The notes under the pieces are model-generated. The model worked only from the letters and a program-made list of their open reading frames with translations, had not been told where the DNA came from and made no database searches. Both the position numbers and the translations under genes were made by a program. This document shows, one piece after another, positions 1-6,495 of a stretch of 8,177 nt of DNA. Positions within the stretch are counted from its first letter, which is position 1, and every line of letters begins with the position of its first letter. This stretch comes from Acidobacteriota bacterium (lineage in GTDB: Bacteria; Acidobacteriota; Vicinamibacteria; Vicinamibacterales; 2-12-FULL-66-21). The stretch covers positions 1 to 8,177 of the forward strand of contig JAIVJE010000068.1 in NCBI GenBank assembly GCA_020200195.1. Direction: 5' to 3'.

Positions 1-866
1 CGTTGCGCCTCGACGAGCGCCATGCCAAGCCTGAGATTCGTGGCCGCATCAGCCGGCGCGAGCTTCAGTTCCTCGCGGAACTCTCGGATCGCCTCATCGA
101 GCCGGACGACACCCTCGGACATGACGGCAATGGTGCCGAGATAGTAGTGCGCCCGCCGGACGCGTGAGTCCTTCTTCAGCGCCGTGGTCAGCGCCGCACG
201 GGCGCGGTCGTACATCCGGAAGTCGCGGTAAGTGCGGCCGATGAGCACCCACGTCTGGGGGATCGGCCGCGCCGCAACCACGTCGCCAAAAAGCCGCTCG
301 GCCGCGTCTACCTTTTTCAGGTGGAGGTATCCAGAGGCGAGCAGGAACGCGATCTCCGGATCGTCGGGCGCCGCGGCGCGAGCCTCTTCGAGCGTCTGCA
401 CCGCCTCCTCCGGCTGTCCGTTCGCGACGAGCGCCTGTGCCAGCAGGCGGCGTGCCTGCACGTCGCCGGGTGCGCGGCCGGCGAGCCTCGTCATAATCGC
501 AGCCGCCTCCGCCGCCTCGCCAAGCTGTAGGTGCATCAACGCGAGGGAACGGAATGCCGCCTCTGCGTCTACCGCTGAGCGCGAAGCCTGGCGGAACGCG
601 TCGCGCGCCTCGCGCCATCGGCCGGCGGCGACGTCGAGCCCCCCGGTCGCCATCCACGCCTCGAAGAGGACCGAGTGATAGCGGCTCTCAGCGATCTGCA
701 ACTCGCCGGCGCGGAGGCCCGCTTCGGCGGCGGCCAGTGCGCGATCGACTGGCGCGAGCGGATCCTTCGACGCCTGGCCGGCGGCACCGGCGGGCAGCAG
801 GAACAGTGCCGCGAGGGAAAGCGCGATATGCCACAGGCGTGCCGCAGGCGGTCGGCAGACCGACAT
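1..866 (-). CDS. Exported tetratricopeptide-repeat (TPR) protein, 3' end outside window
   Basis: Reading down the minus strand gives 288 open codons with no stop before the window edge, so the C-terminus is missing. The chosen ATG (866-864) gives a basic n-region (Arg5, Arg10), a hydrophobic stretch at about residues 14-26 (IALSLAALFLLPA) and small residues after it. This is a likely signal peptide, so the protein should act in the periplasm or outside. An in-frame ATG at 905 would add 13 residues; neither start has a clear Shine-Dalgarno site. From about residue 40 on, the sequence is helical and rich in Ala, Leu, Arg and Glu, with TPR-type pairs spaced about 34 residues apart (for example near residues 103-130, 137-165, 171-200, 205-230 and 238-270, the last reading REFREELKLAPADAATNLRLG). 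TPR arrays bind other proteins; no catalytic domain is visible. It lies just downstream of the sulfatase-like/TPR gene on the same strand, probably in one transcript. In related bacteria such proteins may continue into an ASPIC/UnbV (CRTAC1) domain, which cannot be seen here. The exact partner is unknown. Confidence 0.85.
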   Translation of the reverse strand, partial: MSVCRPPAARLWHIALSLAALFLLPAGAAGQASKDPLAPVDRALAAAEAGLRAGELQIAESRYHSVLFEAWMATGGLDVAAGRWREARDAFRQASRSAVDAEAAFRSLALMHLQLGEAAEAAAIMTRLAGRAPGDVQARRLLAQALVANGQPEEAVQTLEEARAAAPDDPEIAFLLASGYLHLKKVDAAERLFGDVVAARPIPQTWVLIGRTYRDFRMYDRARAALTTALKKDSRVRRAHYYLGTIAVMSEGVVRLDEAIREFREELKLAPADAATNLRLGMALVEAQ

Positions 867-932
867 GACCGTAAGGAGGCAGCGAGATGGGGAGGTGATT
901 ACCATGCCGAGACCGGCTCGGATTGTACGCGA

Positions 933-2384
933 TTATCGCGCGTCGTTGAGCCACGCGCGCACGCGGTCGAGGTCGCGCGCGTACCGAGGACGCGGCGCAT
1001 GGGCTGCGAAGAACTCAAAGCAGACGCGGGCTGCGGGGGCGCGCCCGGAGCGCGCGAACGCAATGCCCAATGCGAGAATCCGGCCGTGCTCGCCCGGGTC
1101 GAGCGATGTGGCTGCCTTCCAGTGTTCGGACGCCCGATCGGCGTGGCCGTCTTCGAGCGCCATCACGCCCAGCGAGCTGTGGGCCCGCGCCAGATTCGGA
1201 CTCAGCCTCAGCGCTTGCTCGAATGCGCCGCGGGCAGCCGCCCGATTCCCGCCGGTGAGCTGGACTGTGCCAATGTGGACGAGCAGCATCGCGTCCGACG
1301 GATCGCGGTCACGGGCTCGGGTCAGTATCGCCAGCGCCTCGTCGATTCGATTCAGCCGCGCGAGCGCAAGGGCACGCGCAGTGAGAATATCGACATCGCC
1401 GTGCGGCTGTCGCGCCGCGGACTCCAGCAGGTCTGCGGCTTCGTGCGCGCGCCCGGCCTCGGTAAGGTAGGCCCCGAGCAGCGCGAGCGGCTCCGAGTCG
1501 CCGGCGCTGAGCGCGACGGCGCGACGCATCGCGTCGACGGCCGGGTTCAGATTACCCGCCTCTCGTTCGAGATGTGCTAGCTGCATCCATGAGAGCGCCA
1601 TTGAGGGACGGTTTCGCACCAGCTCGCGGCAGCGGGCGAGTGCGCCGGGAATATCGCCGGCGAGATATCGGTCGAGGATCTCCTGAAGGATCGCGTCGAG
1701 TCCAATCAACCGCTTGGGATCATCTTCCTCGCTGTAGCGCTCAGCCGGCTTCCCACCGCTTCCCGTCGCGTAGCCGAGGCTGCGCAGGCGTTCCCGCGCT
1801 TCGGCAGATTCCTTGGCCGCGTGGACAGGCTCGGACGAACGGAGCTCGTCGAGCTGCGCGCGCAGGGCTGCGACTCGGCTCGTATCTGACGCCGCGAGGT
1901 TCCGTTGCTCGTGCGGATCGGCGCGGAGATCATAAAGCTCGGGAATGGGCAGTTCGATGTACTTGAACCCTCCGCGGATGACGCCAAAGAGCGGCGCCCA
2001 GCCACGGTTGAGCGATCCCGACAGCGCCTCGAAGTACACCAGTGACGAATCCCCATCGGTCTGGGCGCCGGCCATCGCCGGAAGCAGGCTGCGCCCGGCG
2101 AGTCCGCCAGGAATCGGCAGCGCGAGCGCGTCGAGCACGGTAGGCAGCAGATCGACGTGCCGAGCGGGCGCGTCGACGATTCGCGGGCGCAAGATTCGAG
2201 GTTGATGGATGACGAGGGGAACCTTCAGCGCCGGCTCGTACGCGAAGACGCCGTGGGTCGCTTCTCCGTGTTCCCCGAGCGACTCGCCGTGATCCGACGT
2301 CACGACGACAAGCGTGCGGCCGCCCGCACCCCCCTCCACGATCGGCGCGAGCAGTGGGGCGAGCGCCGCATCAGCGGACGCCAC
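933..2384 (-). CDS. C-terminal part of a broken sulfatase-superfamily protein with TPR tail
   Basis: This 483-codon frame starts at an internal GTG (2384) and is best read as the 3' part of the gene whose 5' part is at 2491-2772. Sulfatase-like sequence continues upstream of the GTG to about 2492 (PWFCWVHLYEPHFPY), where no good start exists. Residues 1-210 (counted from the GTG) are the C-terminal half of an alkaline-phosphatase/sulfatase-superfamily fold. They include the metal-binding motif TSDHGESLGEHGEATHG (Asp31, His32, His44), the VPLVIHQP strand, and the closing ELYDLRADPHEQRNLA stretch typical of sulfatases. Residues 225-465 form about six TPR helix pairs (for example AILTRARDRDPSDAMLLVH and AFEQALRLSPNLARAHSSLG). 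The protein ends at a TAA (935-933). The frame is open throughout, which suggests the break is recent or artificial. Without the N-terminal half the nucleophile is absent, so this fragment alone should not be catalytic. Substrate is unknown. Confidence 0.8.
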   Translation of the reverse strand: MASADAALAPLLAPIVEGGAGGRTLVVVTSDHGESLGEHGEATHGVFAYEPALKVPLVIHQPRILRPRIVDAPARHVDLLPTVLDALALPIPGGLAGRSLLPAMAGAQTDGDSSLVYFEALSGSLNRGWAPLFGVIRGGFKYIELPIPELYDLRADPHEQRNLAASDTSRVAALRAQLDELRSSEPVHAAKESAEARERLRSLGYATGSGGKPAERYSEEDDPKRLIGLDAILQEILDRYLAGDIPGALARCRELVRNRPSMALSWMQLAHLEREAGNLNPAVDAMRRAVALSAGDSEPLALLGAYLTEAGRAHEAADLLESAARQPHGDVDILTARALALARLNRIDEALAILTRARDRDPSDAMLLVHIGTVQLTGGNRAAARGAFEQALRLSPNLARAHSSLGVMALEDGHADRASEHWKAATSLDPGEHGRILALGIAFARSGRAPAARVCFEFFAAHAPRPRYARDLDRVRAWLNDAR

Positions 2385-2490
2385 TTCCCCAAGGTACGGA
2401 TCGCCTGGCCAGCGCGAGGCGAACGGCTTCGACGGTCGATAGGGAAAGTGCGGCTCGTACAGATGAACCCAGCAGAACCATGGCCCACCA

Positions 2491-2772
2491 TCAGAGCAGC
2501 CGGCCTGTCAGGATGTTGGCATGTGAGGGGAGCGTGACGACGTTGTGCGCGTAGGCGTGCGTAAACCGTACGCCCCCTTCGGCAAGGCGATCGATCCAAG
2601 GAGTTGGAGCGCCAGCGCGTCCGTAGGCCCCAACCGCATCGGCGCGGAGGGTGTCGATGGTGATGAGAAGAACGTTGAGGCCCGCTTCGCGGCGGACGGT
2701 CGGTCGTGACCGCCACCACCAGCCGGCTGCGGCTACGACGGTGAGCGTTACGATCGCGCCGGCGACGCGCAC
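2491..2772 (-). pseudogene. N-terminal fragment of the broken sulfatase-like/TPR gene
   Basis: This frame ends at a TGA (2493-2491) right after the sulfatase nucleophile region. I chose the GTG at 2772 as start because it opens directly onto a single hydrophobic anchor (VRVAGAIVTLTVVAAAGWWW), typical of an N-terminal membrane anchor or uncleaved signal. The frame stays open up to an ATG at 2877, and a TTG at 2796 is also possible, but longer versions would cover the divergent promoter region. Family motifs follow in order: LNVLLITIDTLRADAVGAYG, where Asp of the ITID stretch is an expected metal ligand, then PTPWIDRLAEGGVRFTHAYA, then VVTLPSHANILTG. The last matches the sulfatase signature C/S-x-P-x-R with Thr at the nucleophile position and His in place of Arg. 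After GRLL the frame stops, and the usual segment leading to the WVHLYEPH motif is absent; that motif reappears a few bases on in another frame. Treated as one pseudogene with 933-2384, unless the assembly is wrong here. Confidence 0.8.
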
Positions 2773-2789
2773 GCGGCGCGAGTTCGCGC

Positions 2790-2817
2790 TTGACAAGATG
2801 ATCGTGCGACGGATAAT
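2790..2817 (+). promoter_or_regulatory. Sigma70-type promoter of the TonB-dependent receptor gene
   Basis: A perfect TTGACA (2790-2795) is followed after 16 bases by GATAAT (2812-2817), five of six matches to the -10 consensus. Transcription would start near 2824, giving a leader of about 50 bases before the ATG at 2876, beginning in a T-rich stretch (2827-2832). The site lies in the gap between two divergent genes. A promoter this close to consensus suggests strong or constitutive expression in a GC-rich genome, although lineage-specific consensus sequences may differ. Confidence 0.65.
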
Positions 2818-2818
2818 A
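2813..2818 (-). promoter_or_regulatory. Possible -10 element for the divergent sulfatase-like gene
   Basis: On the minus strand the same AT-rich patch reads TATTAT, five of six matches to the -10 consensus, and would place a start near 2806, upstream of the GTG at 2772. The -35 region is weak: the nearest partial match is GCGACA, 15 bases upstream. It overlaps the -10 of the receptor promoter, so the two could not be occupied by polymerase at once. Tentative. Confidence 0.3.
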
Positions 2819-2860
2819 CCATCGTCTTTTTTGTGTCGCTGCTCAGGGCGACGCCTTCCG

Positions 2861-2866
2861 AAGGGA
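2861..2866 (+). promoter_or_regulatory. Ribosome binding site that fixes the receptor start
   Basis: AAGGGA lies nine bases before the ATG at 2876. This ATG also opens directly onto a signal peptide. Together these favour 2876 over in-frame starts further upstream, such as 2651, which would put the promoter inside the coding region and bury the signal peptide. Confidence 0.6.
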
Positions 2867-2875
2867 CTCTGCATC

Positions 2876-5800
2876 ATGCGACCGCAGTGCTTGTTCCTCA
2901 GCGGGTTTTTGATCTGTGTGAGTGCCGCTCCCGCTTTCGCTCAGCGCTCCAACGCTACCATCCGCGGCACAGTCCGAGACACCACAGAGGCGGTTCTGCC
3001 GGGAGTCACGATCACCGCTACGAACGAGGACACGGGTCTGACGCGTGCGACGGTGTCCAACGCTTCCGGCACGTACTCGCTCGCGGAGCTCCCCATCGGC
3101 CGCTATCGTGTCGGCGCCGAGCTGACCGGATTCAAGGCGGCGAGCCGCACGGCTGTCATGCTCCGTGTAGCCGACGAATTCGCGATCGACTTTGTGCTGC
3201 AGCCGGGTGACATCTCGGAGATCATCAGCGTCGAGGCGTCGTCGACACCTGTCAAGGTGCTCGGTGGCGACGTCTCAGGCGTCATCACCGGCGAGCAGGT
3301 GCGGCTGTTGCCACTCAATGGCCGCAACTTCCTGCAGCTGGCGACGCTGATGCCCGGCGTCAGCGCTCCCGACTTCCTGAACGTGAAGGACAAGGGGCTG
3401 CTCGGCGGGTCCGATCTCTCCGTAAGCGGCAGCGACGTCACGGCCAATCTATGGACGGTCGACGGGGCGAACAACAACGACGTCGGGTCGAACCGGACGA
3501 TCCTGGTCTATCCCTCGCTCGAGGCGATCGAGGAGTTCAAGATCCTCCGCAACAGCTACGGGCCGGAGTTCGGTGGCGCCGGCGGCGGTCAGATCAACAT
3601 CGTCACGCGCGGCGGCACCAACGAATTCCGCGGCTCGGCCTTTTACTCCGGCCGCGACGATTCATTGAATGCGAAGAATTATTTTCTCGAGCAGGCCAAT
3701 CAGCCAAAAGAGGAATTGAAGCGGAAGGACTTTGGCGGCTCCATTGGCGGGCGGATCACCCGCGACAAGATCCATTTCTTCGGCAATGCGGAGTGGAACC
3801 TGGAAGACCGTGGCACGGCGCGCACGGCGTTCGTGCCGACCGAGGCCGAACGGCGCGGCGATTTCAGCGGCGCACGTATCGCCGGTTGCAGTCTACCGAT
3901 TCCACGCGATCCGCTCACCGGCGAGCCGTTTCCGGACAACCGTATCCCTGCGAATCGACTCAGCCCGGCGGGCAGTGCGTTCCTGAACCTGTATCCACTA
4001 CCCAACGTGACCCCGACTGGCGGAAGCTGTAACAACTGGGTCACATCCGTGACGTCGCCGATCGATTATTCGCAGCTCAGCGGCCGAATCGACTGGACAC
4101 TCAACAACCGCAGCCGTGTCATGGTGCGCTACACGCAGGACAGCTGGAAGAACGACGCCCCCAGTATTCAGTCGAATCTCTGGGGAGACGACCCGTTCCC
4201 GGCGGTGGACTCGAACTGGGATCAGCCAAGCAAGTCGTTCGTCGCATCGCTCACCCAGACATTCGGCGCGACCGGTACGAACACCCTGCAGTTCTCCTAT
4301 TCAGCCAACAAAATCGACATCACGCGCGGCGGATTGAATGCGAGTCTGAACTCGGACATTACGACTGCGCTCCGGCCTCTTTTCGGGTTCGACAACAAGC
4401 AGTACGGCGCGGACATCGGACATCCGGTGTTCTGGGGCGGCGGGGGATACCAGTCGCTCTGGAACGAGGCGCCCTTCCTCAACAACCAGGACCTGTTCAT
4501 CATCAAGGACGACTACACGAAGGTCTTCGGGAATCACTTGATGAAGGCCGGCGTGCTCGGCAGCGTGAACCGCAAGAACGAGGACACGATCGGCAATGGC
4601 TCGCAGCAGCATTCGGCGTTTTGGGGCGCCGGGGGGCTGCCCGGGTGGGGATCGAACACCGGCAACGTCCTCTCCGACTTCCTGCTGCGCGATATGACGT
4701 GGGGCTTCTCCGAGTCCTCGGCGGGGCGATCGGCGCAGCAGCGCTGGCGCGACGTTGAGATGTACGTCGCTGATTCGTGGAAGGTCTCGCCGAAGGTCAC
4801 GTTCGACTACGGCGTCCGCTACTCCCTGTTTTTCAACCCGTACGCCGAGGATGACCGGATCACGAGCTTCGTGCCGTCATTGTTCAACCCGGCGCTTGGC
4901 AACGACCCGTGCAACGGCCTGATCGAGCCCCCGGGTTCCAACTGGTGTCAGGAGGCCGGGGCCCGCGGCGGCACGGACGGACCGAACAGGTCGCTCATGG
5001 AGCAGGATCTGAACAACATCGCCCCTCGTTTGGGCTTCGCCTGGGATCTGACCGGGGAAGGCAAGACGGCGATACGCGCCGGCCTCGGGCGTTTCTTCCT
5101 GCGCGAACGCCTCACACCATTGCTGAGCATCGCGGTCAACCCGCCCTTTGTGACGACGTTGAGCGGTATCCGGACGCTGGACTCGACGGTCGAGCCGTGC
5201 GCCGGCTGCTTCGGCACGAGCCTGGGGGCGCCGCAACGCGGACGCGAAGTCGATTTCAAGACGCCGAACAGCTGGCAGTGGAACGTCTCGATGCAGCACG
5301 AGGTGTTTCGCAACAGCACCATAGAGGTCGGCTACGTCGCCAACTACGGCTACGATCTGCTGAAGATTCATGTCGCGAATCAGGTGCTCAATGGCGACAC
5401 GAACGCGAACGGCATCGACGATCGCCGGGAATACGTGATCACCACACCGGCTAACGCTACGCTGCGCCAGTTCGGTGTCTTCGGCAACAACAATATCGGC
5501 GCGTGGGATCACACCGGCAAGTCGACGTATCACTCGCTGCAAGCGCAGTTCATCAGCCGCTTTGGCCGGGGCTCGCACTTCCAGACGTCGTATACCCTCG
5601 CGCGATCGCGCGCGAACTTGGCGCTCACCGATAGCGGCCAGCTCGCCGCGAATACGACCCAGCTCGACAACCAGAACTTCGATCTCGACTGGGGCCGGCC
5701 CGAAACAGGGCGGACCCACATCTTCAATGCGTCGCTCATCTGGATGCTGCCCAGGTTTAACGATCGGTCGCGCGCGATGAGAGCCGCTCTTGGCGACTGG

Positions 5801-6340
5801 GAGATAGCGACCATCGTCGGTGCAGGAACGGGGCAGCCGCTCACGGTGTTCTCCGGAGGGCTATCTGCTGCAGCCGGCCAACCGGGCCTCAATGGCGGAC
5901 CATCCGGCACCGGCTTCACCGACAACCAGCGGCCGAACCGCGTCTCCGGCGAGGAATGCCGGGCATCGGGCGGGCTCGACGAGCAGATCATCAACCCGAA
6001 CGCGTACACGCTGACCGGGTTCAGGCTCGGCACCATCGGATCCGCGGAGCGCGGCGACTGTACCGGTCCTGGCTACTTCAATACCGACCTGGCGTTCTAC
6101 AAGAACTTCCCGATAGGCGGCGACCGCGTGAAGCTGCAGTTCCGTTGGGACATCTTCAACGTGTTCAACAACACGAACTTCTTGTTTGCGGGTCTCAACA
6201 CGACCATGAACGCGTCCGGCGTCGTGCTGAACGCGGCTCGGACGGAGATCGCCAGCGCGACGGTTCCGACGAGTTTCGGTCAGGCAACGAGAACGCGCGA
6301 TCCGCGGCAGATGCAGTTCGGGTTCAAGCTCCTCTGGTAA
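2876..6340 (+). CDS. Oar-like TonB-dependent outer-membrane receptor with carboxypeptidase-regulatory-like domain
   Basis: The product is 1154 residues, a normal length for this family. Residues 1-22 form a signal peptide cleaved after AFA. Residues 26-110 are a carboxypeptidase-regulatory-like beta-sandwich (IRGTVRDTTEAVLPGVTITA, then GTYSLAELPIGRYRV). Residues 112-245 are the TonB plug, with the family landmarks GDISEIISVEA, LLPLNGRNFLQLATLMPGV, TVDGANNND and EFGGAGGGQINIVTRGGTNEF. The rest is a 22-strand-type beta-barrel ending in QMQFGFKLLW, with the terminal aromatic residue expected for BAM-dependent insertion. It should take up a bulky ligand across the outer membrane with energy from TonB-ExbB-ExbD; the ligand cannot be read from the sequence. 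Two details stand out: an EF-hand-like DTNANGIDDRRE loop at residues 841-852, and exactly eight cysteines in the mature chain, lying in near pairs (338/385, 679/691, 775/778, 1028/1062) as if bridging external loops. It has its own promoter and terminator, so it is probably monocistronic. There is no SusD-like partner in the window. Confidence 0.93.
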   Translation: MRPQCLFLSGFLICVSAAPAFAQRSNATIRGTVRDTTEAVLPGVTITATNEDTGLTRATVSNASGTYSLAELPIGRYRVGAELTGFKAASRTAVMLRVADEFAIDFVLQPGDISEIISVEASSTPVKVLGGDVSGVITGEQVRLLPLNGRNFLQLATLMPGVSAPDFLNVKDKGLLGGSDLSVSGSDVTANLWTVDGANNNDVGSNRTILVYPSLEAIEEFKILRNSYGPEFGGAGGGQINIVTRGGTNEFRGSAFYSGRDDSLNAKNYFLEQANQPKEELKRKDFGGSIGGRITRDKIHFFGNAEWNLEDRGTARTAFVPTEAERRGDFSGARIAGCSLPIPRDPLTGEPFPDNRIPANRLSPAGSAFLNLYPLPNVTPTGGSCNNWVTSVTSPIDYSQLSGRIDWTLNNRSRVMVRYTQDSWKNDAPSIQSNLWGDDPFPAVDSNWDQPSKSFVASLTQTFGATGTNTLQFSYSANKIDITRGGLNASLNSDITTALRPLFGFDNKQYGADIGHPVFWGGGGYQSLWNEAPFLNNQDLFIIKDDYTKVFGNHLMKAGVLGSVNRKNEDTIGNGSQQHSAFWGAGGLPGWGSNTGNVLSDFLLRDMTWGFSESSAGRSAQQRWRDVEMYVADSWKVSPKVTFDYGVRYSLFFNPYAEDDRITSFVPSLFNPALGNDPCNGLIEPPGSNWCQEAGARGGTDGPNRSLMEQDLNNIAPRLGFAWDLTGEGKTAIRAGLGRFFLRERLTPLLSIAVNPPFVTTLSGIRTLDSTVEPCAGCFGTSLGAPQRGREVDFKTPNSWQWNVSMQHEVFRNSTIEVGYVANYGYDLLKIHVANQVLNGDTNANGIDDRREYVITTPANATLRQFGVFGNNNIGAWDHTGKSTYHSLQAQFISRFGRGSHFQTSYTLARSRANLALTDSGQLAANTTQLDNQNFDLDWGRPETGRTHIFNASLIWMLPRFNDRSRAMRAALGDWEIATIVGAGTGQPLTVFSGGLSAAAGQPGLNGGPSGTGFTDNQRPNRVSGEECRASGGLDEQIINPNAYTLTGFRLGTIGSAERGDCTGPGYFNTDLAFYKNFPIGGDRVKLQFRWDIFNVFNNTNFLFAGLNTTMNASGVVLNAARTEIASATVPTSFGQATRTRDPRQMQFGFKLLW

Positions 6341-6364
6341 GGCTTCCGGAAACGTCCTCTCGAG

Positions 6365-6399
6365 GGGCTGCGCGCCGACGGGCGCGCAGCCCTTTGTTT
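6365..6399 (+). terminator. Rho-independent terminator of the receptor gene
   Basis: A perfect 12-bp stem (6365-6376 with 6381-6392, GGGCTGCGCGCC and its complement) closes a GACG tetraloop and is followed by TTTGTTT (6393-6399). It begins 24 bases after the receptor stop codon. The T-tract is on the plus side only; read from the convergent GH31 gene the stem lacks a U-tract, so it would be a weaker stop in that direction. Confidence 0.85.
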
Positions 6400-6495
6400 G
6401 TCCGGCTGGTCCGGCTAAAGCCGGACACTACGAGGGCCGACTCTCAGGTCCGGCTGGTCCGGCTAAAGCCGGACACTACGAGGGCCGACTCTCAG
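6400..6495. repeat. Two perfect tandem copies of a 48-bp palindrome-bearing unit
   Basis: Positions 6400-6447 and 6448-6495 are identical over all 48 bases. Each copy holds a palindrome, GTCCGGCT-AA-AGCCGGAC (6409-6426 and 6457-6474), preceded by an extra half-site GTCCGGCTG (6400-6408 and 6448-6456). The hairpins resemble REP-type intergenic elements: short, GC-rich, palindromic and placed just behind a gene. The second copy includes the stop codon of the convergent GH31 gene (6492-6494), so the first copy carries a duplicate of that gene's last bases. Possible roles are mRNA 3'-end protection or transcription stop for the minus-strand gene. I recall similar palindromes, often mistranslated as VRLKPDTT, in acidobacterial genomes, but cannot verify that here. 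Confidence 0.85.

Noticed and set aside
675..1580. 301-codon plus-strand open frame across the TPR genes
   Set aside because: Low-complexity Arg/Ala-rich translation with no family motif; it lies antisense to two frames with clear TPR sequence and is a product of high GC content.
2651..2875. 75-codon N-terminal extension of the receptor frame
   Set aside because: It contains the promoter and ribosome binding site, overlaps the divergent gene, and would bury the signal peptide.
3659..3725. Lower-GC patch in the receptor gene as a sign of transfer
   Set aside because: It encodes the ordinary family stretch after the plug (DSLNAKNYFLEQAN); Asn, Lys and Phe codons explain the drop in GC.
4877..5719. 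280-codon minus-strand open frame inside the receptor gene
   Set aside because: Antisense to well-conserved receptor barrel sequence, with no recognisable domain or start signal; a GC-driven shadow.
6400..6495. CRISPR-like array
   Set aside because: The two 48-bp copies abut directly with no spacer and there are only two; no cas gene nearby.
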